DNA from: JAJEFO01 sp965221845
Lineage (GTDB): Bacteria > Pseudomonadota > Alphaproteobacteria > Rhodobacterales > Rhodobacteraceae
DNA length: 64,000 bases
Assembly: GCA_965221845.1 (NCBI GenBank)
Contig: OZ244919.1
Coordinates: forward strand, 620,001 to 684,000
Direction of reading: 5' to 3'
In this document: positions 53,082-62,247 of the stretch, in pieces
Layout of the letters: every line of letters starts with the position of its first letter
Position numbering within the stretch: the stretch's first letter is position 1
The notes under the pieces: generated by a model
What the model was told of the DNA's origin: nothing
Databases searched by the model: none
The model's input: only the letters and a program-made list of their open reading frames with translations
Made by a program: the position numbers and the translations under genes

Positions 53082-54572
53082 GTGGAGCTGATTGCCCAGG
53101 CGCTTGGCCAGTTCAACAGCCCCGCCGTGCTGGTGGCCCTGTTGGTCGGCGGGCTCTGGGGCACCCTGGCCGGCGCGCTTCCGGGGATCGGGACCGTCGC
53201 CGCCCTGATCATCGCCCTGCCCTTCACCTTTGCGATGTCAACCGAGGCGTCGATGGCGCTTTTCCTGTCGATCTACGTGACCTCCGTCTATGGCGGCTCG
53301 ATCTCGGCGATCCTGATCAACACGCCCGGAACGCCGCAGTCGGCGGCGACCGTTCTGGATGGCTATCCAATGGCCCAGGCCGGAAAGGCCGACATTGCCA
53401 TTGGCTGGGCAACGGTGGCCAGCTTCATCGGCGGCGTCTTTTCGCTTGTCATCCTGATTCTGGCGGCTCCGGCCTTGGCGCGAGTCTCGGTTGCCTTCGG
53501 GCCGCCGGCGATCTTCGCCATCGTGCTGTTTGCCCTGACGTGCATCGCATGGCTGACCGAAGGCAGCATGGCCAAGGGCCTGTTGGGCGGGATGATCGGT
53601 CTGTGGCTGACCACCATCGGCCCGGACAACTACACCGGCATGACCCGGTTCCATTTCGGCACCGAGATGCTCAGGGGCGGGCTGACGCTGATCCCCATTC
53701 TCATCGGGCTTTTCTCCTTGTCCGAGGTGTTCGTCCGCGCGGCCAATCTGGACAAGACGACCCCGCCGGCCAGGATGAACGTAGGCTTTCGACTGCCTCC
53801 CCTGGCCGACATGCTGGCGAGGTGGCGGGAGTTCCTGCGCGCAAGCGCCATGGGCACCTTCATCGGCATCCTGCCCGGCACCGGCGCCGTGGCCGCGACC
53901 TTCGCCAGCTACACGGCGGCGAAACGCCTTTCGCCCAATCGCGACAGGCTCGGCACGGGCGAACCCGACGGATTGATCGCGTCCGAGACCTCCAACAACG
54001 CCGTGACCGGGGGCGCCCTGGTGCCGACGCTGGCGCTTGGCATTCCCGGCGATGGCGGCACGCTGGTGCTGTTGGGCGTCATGACGATCAAGGGAGTCAC
54101 GCCCGGCTTCGATCTCGTCAACAACAACCCTCATGTTCTGACGGCCGCATTTGTCATGGTGCTCTTGGCCAATTTCATCATGGTCGGCACCGGGATTGTT
54201 TCGGCCCGCCTGTTCGAACGGCTGCTGCGGGTGCCGGAACCGCTCCTGATGGGCCTCATCCTGCTGTCCTCCCTCGTCGGGGCCTTCGTCGTGCGGGGCA
54301 ACCCGCTCGACCTGATCGTATGCGTCGTTGCGGGCGTGGCAGGGATGCTTCTGAGGATGGCGCGCTATCCGGTGGCGCCCATCGTCATCGGTGTCGCGCT
54401 CGGGTTCATATTCGAGGCCAAGTTGCGGCAGGGGCTGATTGCCAGCCGCGGCAGTTTCTGGGGCTTTCTGACCGACCCGATCGCGCTGCCGATCTTCGCC
54501 CTGACCGCAGCGATCATCCTTGCATCTGTCGTCCGCTCTCAGCGGGCGACGTCGGGAAGGGAGCGCAGCTGA
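53082..54572 (+). CDS. tctA: TctA-type large permease subunit
   Basis: The 496-residue membrane protein has about ten to twelve helices. TctA signatures are GALPGIGTVAALIIALPFTF near the N-terminus, INTPGTPQSAATVLDGYPMA (about 83-102) and a second half repeat GTFIGILPGTGAVAATFASY (about 260-279). It is the transport subunit of the TTT system. Translation starts at GTG (53082). Its TGA overlaps the sulfatase ATG (TGATG), tying transport and hydrolysis together. Confidence 0.93.
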   Translation: MELIAQALGQFNSPAVLVALLVGGLWGTLAGALPGIGTVAALIIALPFTFAMSTEASMALFLSIYVTSVYGGSISAILINTPGTPQSAATVLDGYPMAQAGKADIAIGWATVASFIGGVFSLVILILAAPALARVSVAFGPPAIFAIVLFALTCIAWLTEGSMAKGLLGGMIGLWLTTIGPDNYTGMTRFHFGTEMLRGGLTLIPILIGLFSLSEVFVRAANLDKTTPPARMNVGFRLPPLADMLARWREFLRASAMGTFIGILPGTGAVAATFASYTAAKRLSPNRDRLGTGEPDGLIASETSNNAVTGGALVPTLALGIPGDGGTLVLLGVMTIKGVTPGFDLVNNNPHVLTAAFVMVLLANFIMVGTGIVSARLFERLLRVPEPLLMGLILLSSLVGAFVVRGNPLDLIVCVVAGVAGMLLRMARYPVAPIVIGVALGFIFEAKLRQGLIASRGSFWGFLTDPIALPIFALTAAIILASVVRSQRATSGRERS

Positions 54573-56068
54573 TGCCGCCAAATGTCCTGCTCATCGTGAC
54601 CGACCACTGGTCGGCGAACCTCTTGGGCGCAGCCGGTCATCCGGTCATTCGCACCCCCACGCTGGACCAGCTTGCCAAGTGCGGGACGCGGTTCAGCAAC
54701 GCCTATTCCGAGCACCCTGTCTGCATCCCGGCGCGACGCTCGTTGATGACCGGAACATCGGCGCGCGAGCATGGAGACCGTACATTCCAGGCAAGGCTGC
54801 CCATGCCTGCGCATCTGCCGACCATGGCGCAAGCCTTCCGCGATGCAGGCTATCAGGCCTATGGCGTCGGCAAGACCCATGCCTATCCGCAGCGCGACCG
54901 GCTGGGTTTTGACGACATCCTGATGGATGACGAAGGCCGCACCCACCATGGCGTCACCGACGATTATGAAATCTTCCTCGGCGACAAGGGCTATCTGGGC
55001 AGGCAGTTCGGCCATGGCATTTCCAACAACGGCTATGGCGCCACGTCCTGGCATCTGCCCGAAGAGGCGCATGCCACGAATTGGGCGACCGAGCAGATGT
55101 GCCGCGTCATCCGCCGTCGCGACCCGACCCGCCCGGCCTTCTGGTATCTGGGCTATCGCCACCCGCACCCGCCCCTGGTGCCGCCGCAACGGTTCCTGGA
55201 GTTCTACCGCGACGTCGAGCTGGATACGGCCTATTCCGGCGACTGGACCGAGGCTGACGACCTGCCACTGACCCTTCAGGCTTTCCGTGCGCGATACGGG
55301 CTTTCTCTTGCCGAGGCACAGTGGGCACGGCGGCATTTCTATGCGCTGTGCACCCAGATCGACCAGCAGGTCGGGCTGCTGATCGGGACGCTGCGCGAGG
55401 AAGGCCAGCTTGACAGCACGATACTCCTTTTCACCTCAGACCATGGCGAAAGCCTGGGCAATCACGGGATCTGGGCCAAGCAGAACTTCTACGAATCCTC
55501 TGCCAATGTCCCGATGCTGCTGATCGGGGTCAAGGATTGCCCCCGCGTTGCGACGGGCCGGGTCGACGACCGTCTGGTCTGTCTGGCCGACGTGATGCCG
55601 ACCTTGCTCGACCTGCTGGGGATCGAGGTGCCAGATACGGTCACAGGCCGGTCGATGCTGCGGCGGCCACGCGACCATCTATACGGCGAATTCGGCGAGG
55701 GCGAGCTTTCCAGCCGGATGATCCGCAGCGGCCGGTTCAAGCTGATCTACTATCCCGCGGGGAATCACCGCCAGCTTTTCAATCTGGAAGACGACCCGCA
55801 GGAGCTTGCCGACCTGGCCGGCCAGCCGGAGCACGCAGGGGTGCTGGCACGGCTGGAAGGGCTGTTGATCAATTCGCTCTATGGCAGCGACCTGGACTGG
55901 GTAAGGGGACGCAGGCTGACCGGCATGCCGAACCGGCGCTACCGCCCTGCCCCGAACCGTGGCCTGGGGCTGATGCGCGGGCACCAGTGGCCCGTGCCAC
56001 CGGTCAATCCGGACGGGCTGATGGTGTTCTTCCCCGAGGCGCCGGACACGAAGGACGCCGCGAAATGA
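54572..56068 (+). CDS. Cytoplasmic type I sulfatase
   Basis: The 498-residue alkaline-phosphatase-superfamily enzyme has N-terminal metal ligands (NVLLIVTDHWSANLLG) and the formylglycine site C51-x-P53-x-R55 (VCIPARRSLMTG). It also has GVGKTHAYP and the second metal site LLFTSDHGESLGNHGIWAKQ. There is no signal peptide, so it should act on imported sulfate esters, as choline sulfatases do. The Cys requires oxidation to formylglycine by FGE or anSME, neither of which is in the window. It overlaps tctA upstream and an SDR gene downstream (ATGA). Length is normal for the choline-sulfatase-like branch; the exact ester is unknown. Confidence 0.9.
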   Translation: MPPNVLLIVTDHWSANLLGAAGHPVIRTPTLDQLAKCGTRFSNAYSEHPVCIPARRSLMTGTSAREHGDRTFQARLPMPAHLPTMAQAFRDAGYQAYGVGKTHAYPQRDRLGFDDILMDDEGRTHHGVTDDYEIFLGDKGYLGRQFGHGISNNGYGATSWHLPEEAHATNWATEQMCRVIRRRDPTRPAFWYLGYRHPHPPLVPPQRFLEFYRDVELDTAYSGDWTEADDLPLTLQAFRARYGLSLAEAQWARRHFYALCTQIDQQVGLLIGTLREEGQLDSTILLFTSDHGESLGNHGIWAKQNFYESSANVPMLLIGVKDCPRVATGRVDDRLVCLADVMPTLLDLLGIEVPDTVTGRSMLRRPRDHLYGEFGEGELSSRMIRSGRFKLIYYPAGNHRQLFNLEDDPQELADLAGQPEHAGVLARLEGLLINSLYGSDLDWVRGRRLTGMPNRRYRPAPNRGLGLMRGHQWPVPPVNPDGLMVFFPEAPDTKDAAK

Positions 56069-56805
56069 GCCTGCGGGAGCGCGCGCTGGTGACCGGCGCC
56101 ACGAGCGGCATCGGTGCGGCGACAGTGCGTGCGCTATGCGCTTCGGGGCGACAGGTGCTGGCCGTCGGGCGGCGGGCGGAACGGCTTGAAGCCCTGGCGG
56201 GGGAAACCGGGGCGCGCGCCCTTGCCGCCGATGTGCGGGACACCGCAAGAATCGCTGCGGCCGTCGACCGGTTCGCGCCCATGATCCTGATCAACAACGC
56301 CGGCGTCGGGCACGGCATCACCGGGATGGACGGACTGTCCCCGGACGACCTGCAGGAAGCCTTCGACATCAACGTCACCGCACCAGCGCAGATCATCGCG
56401 GCGACCTTGCCTCAAATGCGGGCAGCGGGGCGCGGGCATATCGTCAACATCGGCTCGATCGCGGGTCTGCATACGCTTGTTTCGGCGGTTTATGGCGGCA
56501 GCAAGTCGGCCATCCACCGGATCAGCCAGAACCTGCGGTTCGAGCTGTCAGGCACCGGGATCAGGGTCACCGAGATCTGTCCCGGGCGGGTGTCCTCGGA
56601 ATTCTATGACGCGGCGGCGGGCGACCGGGACAAACTGACCGCAATCGGGAAGTCAGGCATCACCGAGCTTGCGCCCGAGGATGTGGCTTCGGCGATCCTC
56701 TATGCGGTCGATGCGCCGGACCATGTGAACGTTTCCCTGATCGAGCTGCTGCCGACCGAACAGGCTGTCGGCGGGATCAGGGCGGAACCAGCGAGGGTGA
56801 CATGA
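56065..56805 (+). CDS. Short-chain dehydrogenase/reductase (classical SDR) 1
   Basis: The 246-residue SDR has the cofactor motif TGATSGIG (residues about 10-17), NNAG (about 74-77), the catalytic Ser in NIGSIAG, and Tyr/Lys in YGGSK. The C-terminal region ICPGRVSSEFYDAA follows. It is closest in appearance to YdfG-like NADP-dependent 3-hydroxy acid or serine dehydrogenases, which fits oxidation of an alcohol freed by desulfation. The gene begins at ATGA with the sulfatase stop and overlaps the second SDR by four bases. Confidence 0.9.
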   Translation: MSLRERALVTGATSGIGAATVRALCASGRQVLAVGRRAERLEALAGETGARALAADVRDTARIAAAVDRFAPMILINNAGVGHGITGMDGLSPDDLQEAFDINVTAPAQIIAATLPQMRAAGRGHIVNIGSIAGLHTLVSAVYGGSKSAIHRISQNLRFELSGTGIRVTEICPGRVSSEFYDAAAGDRDKLTAIGKSGITELAPEDVASAILYAVDAPDHVNVSLIELLPTEQAVGGIRAEPARVT

Positions 56806-57554
56806 GAGCGGGGCGTCTTGCAGGAAAGACAGCGCTGGTGACGGGTGGGGCCAGCGGGATTGGTCGCGAAAGCGCGCTTCGCTTCGCCGAAGAGGGCGCC
56901 AATGTCGTGATCGCCGACTCCAACCAGGCGGCTGCCGAGGGACTGGCCACCGAGATGGCGGCATCCGGCCGATCGGCCATCGGGGTTTTCTGCGAAGTCA
57001 GCGATGAGGCCAGCGTCGATTCGGTCGTAAACCGCGCGGTATCCGAATTCGGCGCCGTCGATGCATTGTTGAACAGCGCCGGCGGCGGATCCACTCAGGA
57101 CGGCGCCGTCACGGATCTTTCGCTCGACGAGTTCTGGCGCACGATCCGGGTTGATCTGTTCGGCACGCTCCTTTGCTGCCGCTGCGTCATCCCGGAGATG
57201 GTCAAGGCCGGCGGTGGCTCGATCATCAACATTTCTTCACTCCGCGCGGTCATAGGCACGAAAGGGGCCGATGCCTATACCGCCTCGAAAGGCGGCGTTC
57301 TGGCGATGAGCCGAGCGATGGCCATGCAATGGGCCGAACATGGAGTTCGGGTCAATGTGATGGCTCCGGGCGTGGTGCTGACCGAACGGGTCGCAGCCTT
57401 CATCAAGCCCGAAGACCCGATCTGCCGGAAATCGATCCTCGGTCCGTCCGAGCCCGCGGACGCCGCCAATCTGGCGCTCTATCTGGCCTCCGATGAGGCG
57501 CGCAAAGTCACTGGAGCGGTCATGCGGCTTGACGGAGGGGCCAGCTGCCATTGA
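56802..57554 (+). CDS. Short-chain dehydrogenase/reductase (classical SDR) 2
   Basis: The 250-residue SDR has TGGASGIG (about 15-22), NSAGGG in place of NNAG, Ser in INISSLRAVIG, and Y-x3-K in YTASKGG. The C-terminal TGAVMRLDGGASC is standard for FabG-like SDRs. It is the last gene of the TTT-sulfatase operon and starts at an ATGA overlap. It probably performs a second oxidation or acts on a stereoisomer. About 100 bases downstream the DNA turns into ISKra4 debris. Confidence 0.9.
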   Translation: MRAGRLAGKTALVTGGASGIGRESALRFAEEGANVVIADSNQAAAEGLATEMAASGRSAIGVFCEVSDEASVDSVVNRAVSEFGAVDALLNSAGGGSTQDGAVTDLSLDEFWRTIRVDLFGTLLCCRCVIPEMVKAGGGSIINISSLRAVIGTKGADAYTASKGGVLAMSRAMAMQWAEHGVRVNVMAPGVVLTERVAAFIKPEDPICRKSILGPSEPADAANLALYLASDEARKVTGAVMRLDGGASCH

Positions 57555-57649
57555 CGCCGGCTCGACTGATCCCGGCCCGATCGGGGAGCGACGGAATGAA
57601 ATGGCCTGCCCCCTGGCCGCGGTTCCCGTCCACGCCGCTCGGGCAGGAA

Positions 57650-57850
57650 CGGCCGGATCGGCGTCGTGGAGGGCGGATGCCGGCGGTTCGGGCTGCGGAC
57701 GGAGCGCTCCGGAACGCGCCGGGCGGAGAGGGGCGCCAACGCCATGCTGGCGCTGAAGGCCCTGGTCATGAACCTCCGGCTGCCCGACTTCCTCGAATGG
57801 CAGGCGAATCAGGCCGTCGCCGCATGATGTCAAAAAATTGGGATACACCC
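57650..57850 (+). mobile_element. ISKra4 transposase C-terminal fragment and right end
   Basis: The plus strand reads GVVEGGCRRFGLRTERSGTR, then GANAMLALKALVMNLRLPDF ending at a TGA near 57826. A right terminal repeat (GTCAAAAAATTGGGATACACCC, 57829-57850) follows. It is closest to the remnant at 26.2 kb. The upstream two thirds of the element is absent. Confidence 0.75.
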
Positions 57851-58090
57851 GGGCACGGGCCGCCACGGCGGCTGGAAGCCCCCGGAATGCGCCAACGACA
57901 ACCGCCCGGTGGCGCAGGTCGCGCGCGCCGCGTGATTCGCGAACGGAACGTCATGGAATCAAAAGGCGAACCATGCGAGAATCGCGCCCCGGAATTCGGA
58001 TCCCCTTGCCTTCCCCGCACGGGGCCGGTATCCCTGCCCCCGTCGATCGCTCCCGCCGAGCGGGTCCCGCAATCCAAAAGGAGACGCTCC

Positions 58091-58693
58091 ATGTCCCGAC
58101 TGCCCCCCCTGACCTGTCTGGCCTCCGCCCTTCTGGCCCTCACGCTGACCCTTTCCGCGGCCGTCGCCCAGGACCGGCCCGCCACAGCCATCCCCGCCGT
58201 CAAGGCCGACGCCCACCCCACGCCCTGGGGCGGCCGGGCCGTCTACCGCATCCTCCTTGCCAACAAGGGGACCGACCGCGTGACGGGCGGGGCCCTGTAC
58301 ATCACCTACGAGATCGCCTGCACCCTGACCACGGACCCGGCCGGCCCGGCCTGCCCGTCCGTCCCCACCCTGCGCCGCCGGACCACGATGCCCTGCGGGG
58401 AGGACGAGGCCGGCCTGATCCCCTCGGTCAATGTCGGCACGGCCCCCTATGCCGGCCTCACGGCCCCCTACACCCTCACCCTGACGATCCGGGCCGTCGA
58501 CTTCCTGGCCTGGGATGACGCCACCATCGACCGCATCAACACCCAATACCCCCAGCGCTACCAGTACAATTCGATGACGCGCCGGTACGACCGCGTCGAC
58601 GGGGACACCTGCCCCAAGACCAACCACGCCCCGGCCCGGGTGACGGACCCGGACGGCGACACCTGGACCGCCACGGTCACGGTCATGCGGTGA
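58091..58693 (+). CDS. Exported protein of unknown function
   Basis: The 200-residue protein has a clean signal peptide (MSRLPPLTCLASALLALTLTLSAAVAQ). The mature domain is beta-rich (GRAVYRILLANKGTDRVTGG, LYITYEIACTL, LTAPYTLTLTIRAVDFLAWD) and contains four cysteines (two pairs: IACTL/PACPS and MPCGE/DTCPK). The pattern suggests an Ig-like or DUF11-like periplasmic or surface domain, but I do not recognise the family. AAAGGAGACGCTCC precedes the ATG at 58091. It sits alone between ISKra4 and IS5 debris. Confidence 0.68.
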   Translation: MSRLPPLTCLASALLALTLTLSAAVAQDRPATAIPAVKADAHPTPWGGRAVYRILLANKGTDRVTGGALYITYEIACTLTTDPAGPACPSVPTLRRRTTMPCGEDEAGLIPSVNVGTAPYAGLTAPYTLTLTIRAVDFLAWDDATIDRINTQYPQRYQYNSMTRRYDRVDGDTCPKTNHAPARVTDPDGDTWTATVTVMR

Positions 58694-58842
58694 CGGCCAT
58701 GACATGGAACGATGGAGGCGCCGCAGGCCCGGAGGGGACCTGAACGGTTACCCTGTCGATGGCATTGAGAGACCGGGAAGGGAGGCTGATGAGCGCGACA
58801 GGCGGTCGCTCTCGGCAAGATGCTTTGAGACGGCGGCCGGCC

Positions 58843-59737
58843 AGGGCCCGTTGACAGTCATGTCGCGGCGACCACGCCGGCGACGAGGCGGATCCCGGCG
58901 GCGAAGCTCGCGTCGGTCTTGTCGTACCGGGTCGCGACCGCCCGGAACTCCCCGGCCTTCGCGAAGAGGCTCTCCGCCAGGTGCCGCCAGCCGCAGACCT
59001 CCCGGCCGTGCGCCCGCGGCGCCGTCCGGCTCCGCCTCGACGGGACCGCCGCCTCCGCCCCGCGTTCCGTCAGGTCCCCGGGCAGCCGGTCCGCGCCGGA
59101 CGCCCTGTCGCCGGCGAAGGCCCCGAACGCCAGGCCGCCGGGAAGCCCCGGCACCCCCTCGGGCCGTGCGCCTGGCCGGGAAGGACCGTGAAGCGGACAG
59201 GGCATCCCGGCGCGTCCGCGACGGCCACGACCCTGCCCGTCAGGCCGCCCCGGGAGCGGCCGGTCCCCTGGCTCGAGGTCCCCCTCTTGCGCCCGCCGCC
59301 TTCCGGGTCGCCCGGACCGCCGTGCCGCCGCCGGACACGCGCGCGAGGCCGGACTCCTCGGACAAGGCGTCGGAAACGCGCGCGAAGACCCCCGGAAGCG
59401 GCCGGCGCCGGAACCGCCTGGAGACGCCGTCCCGGTTCCCGGACCGCTCGGGGAGGCCGCGCCACGGCGACCCCGTGCGGAACCGCCACGGCACCGCCTC
59501 CATGAAGCGGCGGCTGTCCGCCTCCATGAAGCGGCGGCTGTCCGCCGCCGTGCCGCCGGGGTCGGACGCCCTGCCCGGCAGCATGTCCCCGGTCCGCGCC
59601 CGCATGGCGCCGGCCGTCACCGTCCCGTCTGCGTTCATGATGCCCTGTTTTCCTGCCCGGGCCGCCTTTCCGGCGGTCGTCGGGGCAGGACGCGGCATGG
59701 GGCCGGACGATTCGCAAGGCAACTGTCAACGGGCCCT
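58843..59737 (-). mobile_element. IS5-family element, decayed but with intact ends
   Basis: Perfect 16-base inverted repeats (AGGGCCCGTTGACAGT at 58843-58858 and its complement at 59722-59737) bound an 895-base element. The right end recurs at about 40184-40199. No target duplication is obvious. Confidence 0.85.
58858..59638 (-). pseudogene. IS5-family transposase, multiply frameshifted
   Basis: From the ATG at 59638 (MNADGTVTAG) the minus strand gives the IS5 ORFA region (SRRFMEAVPWRFRTGSPWRG, LPERSGN) with a tandem 24-base duplication at 59496-59543 that repeats SRRFMEAD. The catalytic part continues in other frames (RSRGGLTGRVVAVADAPGCP, then ESLFAKAGEFRAVATRYDKT). At least two frameshifts separate the blocks, so no active transposase is made. 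Its inverted repeats could still be moved in trans by a related enzyme. Confidence 0.75.
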
Positions 59738-59739
59738 GA

Positions 59740-60133
59740 TCGACATGACCCTGCGCCACGTCCACCTCGCGTTTTCGGTGCCGGGCGCCATGGTGCCGGC
59801 ATCACGGTTCCCGGCCGTGCCTGCAGGCCGGCCTCTTGCCGTCCGCGCATGCCCGCGCGTTCCGGCCGGACGGTGCGGACCCGGCCGCAAGGCCAGCCCG
59901 CGCCGGGCGGCGGCGCGAACGTGTTCATGTTCGGCGCCGGCGCCGCTTTCGCGGGGCACCTCGCACGGGAGCAGGCAAGATTGGGCAGCGGCAAATGAAG
60001 TCAGGCGCCTCATCAGTCGTGAGCTTCGGGAAGGTCGCGCCCGTGCGCGGCGCCCTGGCAGAGCTCTGGCGGCTCTGGCATGGGAGTCCGTCGAAGGAAG
60101 CGGCGGGAATTGACCTCGCGCCGGCGGGAACAT
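59740..60133. other. 394 bases without a convincing gene
   Basis: This gap runs between the IS5 right end and the antitoxin start. Open frames are low-complexity. It should hold the promoter of the VapBC-type pair, but I cannot identify a convincing -35/-10 pair. Confidence 0.35.
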
Positions 60134-60379
60134 ATGGTTTCCTTCATGAAGATGACCGTGGAATTCGACGATGGCCTTGCGCGCGCCGCCGAAGCCTGCG
60201 CAACCGAGAGGGGCGAATCGCTCGGCAGCCTGATTGAACGCGTTCTCAGCGACTATGTGCAGCGCGCGCACAACGAACCGCCATCCTTGGGCCTGGTGAC
60301 CAAGGGGGGCTGCCCGGTGCCTGGCGTCGATATCGACAACCGGGCCGCGCTGCACGATCTGATGGACGCACGCGATTGA
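60134..60379 (+). CDS. VapB-type ribbon-helix-helix antitoxin
   Basis: The 81-residue protein has an RHH-like N-terminus (KMTVEFDDGLARAAEACATE, then GESLGSLIERVLSDYVQRA) and a C-terminal tail rich in Asp and Gly that would bind the toxin. Such antitoxins dimerise on operator DNA and block their PIN-domain partner. The stop overlaps the toxin start (TTGA). Two starts are possible: 60134 or the Met at 60146. I list the longer form because GGCGGGAAC precedes it. Confidence 0.7.
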   Translation: MVSFMKMTVEFDDGLARAAEACATERGESLGSLIERVLSDYVQRAHNEPPSLGLVTKGGCPVPGVDIDNRAALHDLMDARD

Positions 60380-60810
60380 TCGCGGTCGACACGAACGTCC
60401 TCATCCACGCCCACCGTGAGGAATCGCCCAAGCATCGCGCCGCGTTCAAGCGTCTGGAGGCGCTTGCCGGCTCCGGCGGGGCATGGTGTATTCCGGCATT
60501 CTGTCTTGGCGAGTTCCTGCGTCTGGTCACGCACCGGCGGCTGTTCGATCCTCCGCACAGCGCGGCGGAGTCCTGCGAAACCCTGGCGCGGCTGCTGGCA
60601 GCGGACAATGTGTCGGTTCTCATGCCCGGTCCCGGCTACCCGGATCGGCTGCGCGAAGCGGTTCTCGAGGCCGGGGCCACCGGCAACCTGATCTTCGACG
60701 CCCAGATCGCGGCGCTGTGCCAGGACTTGGACGTGTCCGTGCTGCTGACCGAGGACCGGGACTTCGAGCGCTTCGGCGGTCTCTGCATTGAGCGGCTGGG
60801 GGCGCGATGA
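60376..60810 (+). CDS. vapC: VapC-type PIN-domain ribonuclease toxin
   Basis: The 144-residue PIN domain has the acidic metal-binding residues D5 (VDTNVLIHAHRE), E46 (FCLGEFLRLV), D108 (GNLIFDAQIAAL) and D127 (LLTEDRDFERF). This is the full active-site set of VapC endoribonucleases, which cleave tRNA or rRNA. It starts at TTG within the antitoxin's stop codon region (TTGA overlap), so translation is coupled. Length is normal. Confidence 0.88.
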   Translation: MIAVDTNVLIHAHREESPKHRAAFKRLEALAGSGGAWCIPAFCLGEFLRLVTHRRLFDPPHSAAESCETLARLLAADNVSVLMPGPGYPDRLREAVLEAGATGNLIFDAQIAALCQDLDVSVLLTEDRDFERFGGLCIERLGAR

Positions 60811-60921
60811 GCGTCAGACGGCAGGGGCAGGCCCCATAAGCGTTAACTTGTTGTAACTGTTCATGTCTTATTCAGGCCGGCACTCGGCCGACAGGATGGA
60901 ACCTGGACAGTTGCGCAATCC

Positions 60922-62247
60922 TCAAGGAAATGCCGTTGGGAGGCCCCCGCCGCTCCGCGCGGCGTCGTCCGGCCTCATGGACAGGCCCGCCGCGATTCGC
61001 GCGGCCCCGATCGCCGCCTCGACGCGCCCTGCGCATGTCGGCCGGATGCCGAGGGCCCGGGCCCGGATCCGGGTGAACGCGGAGTTTCGTGCGCCGCCGC
61101 CTGCGGAAAGGATCGTGTCAGGGAACCCGCCGCCCCGGGCCTCGATCGCGCGGTAGCACTGCGCCTCGACCCGCGCGATGCCTTCCAGGAGGCCCTGCAG
61201 GAAGACCGCGTCGTCTGCGGGCCGAGGCGAGACGCGCGGCGCGAGGCCGGGGTCGTTGACCGGAAACCGCTCGCCTGCGCGGACCAGCGGGTAGTAGTCC
61301 AGCCCGGAGAGTGTCGTTGTGTCAATGCTGGCGCTCAGCCGGACAATGTCCTCGGGCGAAAAGAAGCGTGCCAGAACCGCGCCGCCGGAATTGGACGCTC
61401 CGCCAACCAGCCAGGCATCACCCAGCCGATGGGAATACAGCCCGATTGCAGGATCGTCGATTCGCGCGCGGACGAGCATCTTCACGGCCAGGGTGGAGCC
61501 AAGGGACGTCACTGCCGCTCCGGTTCTGGAAGGCGCCGCCGCGACAAAGGCAGCGACGCTGTCGGTCGTGCCGGCGCAGACGAGGGCACGGGGTGCGAGA
61601 CCCAGCCGGACGGCGAGTTCGGGCGCGATCTCCGAGAACGGCGCTCCCGCCGCATGGGCGCGCGGCAACAGGGCGCTGTCGATGACATTGCGGATCCAGT
61701 CAGGCCAGGTGCCTGTCGCCGGATCCACGCCGGTCTTAAGGGAGTTGTTGCGGTCGGAATGCCCGCCACGTCCGGTGAGCCTGGCAGCAATGAAGTCGGC
61801 CTGGTGAAGGAGATGCCGGGCCAGCCCGTCCGCGTCTTCCGCGACGAGGCGCATGGCGCGCCCAAGCGCGGAACTCGGCCCTCGCGCGATGTGCGATGGC
61901 GGAGCGTGCACGTCGATCCGCGCCGCCTCGGCCTCGAAGCCGCCCGAGTCGTACATCAACGCCCGACCGACCGGACGCAGCCGTGCATCGCACAGCACCA
62001 TGCTGCCCGAAGTGCCGTCGACGGCGATCCGCGAAATCTCCGTCCCCCCGTGACCGGATTCCTCGAGTGCCGAGACCTGCCGCAGGATGCAGGCTTCGAC
62101 AGCGCGCCACCACCTTTCCGCGTCGACGCGATCCGGATCCTGGGGCAGGTGCGCCGAGCGGGCCATGGACAGGACTCTTTCGCATTCGTCCACGACGGCG
62201 GTCCGGACGCCGCTCGTGCCCACGTCGATGCCGAGCGCCAGGCTCAC
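60922..62247 (-). CDS. FGGY-family carbohydrate kinase
   Basis: The 441-residue kinase has the FGGY N-terminal phosphate-1 motif ALGIDVGTSGVRTAVVDE, the substrate region DGTSGSMVLCD, LCAGTTDSVAAFVAA-like nucleotide-binding elements, and the C-terminal adenosine motif LSAGGGARNSAFTRIRARAL. It phosphorylates a sugar, polyol or sugar acid with ATP. Translation starts at GTG (62247) overlapping the aldolase stop (GTGA). With a class II aldolase and a HAD phosphatase upstream, it belongs to a catabolic operon like those for rare pentoses, deoxysugars or tetronates. It is slightly shorter than typical FGGY kinases (about 480-520). Confidence 0.88.
   Translation of the reverse strand: MSLALGIDVGTSGVRTAVVDECERVLSMARSAHLPQDPDRVDAERWWRAVEACILRQVSALEESGHGGTEISRIAVDGTSGSMVLCDARLRPVGRALMYDSGGFEAEAARIDVHAPPSHIARGPSSALGRAMRLVAEDADGLARHLLHQADFIAARLTGRGGHSDRNNSLKTGVDPATGTWPDWIRNVIDSALLPRAHAAGAPFSEIAPELAVRLGLAPRALVCAGTTDSVAAFVAAAPSRTGAAVTSLGSTLAVKMLVRARIDDPAIGLYSHRLGDAWLVGGASNSGGAVLARFFSPEDIVRLSASIDTTTLSGLDYYPLVRAGERFPVNDPGLAPRVSPRPADDAVFLQGLLEGIARVEAQCYRAIEARGGGFPDTILSAGGGARNSAFTRIRARALGIRPTCAGRVEAAIGAARIAAGLSMRPDDAARSGGGLPTAFP

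Noticed and set aside
59836..60237. Plus-strand 133-residue frame before the VapBC-type pair
   Set aside because: It overlaps the antitoxin in another frame, has no domain and has biased composition.
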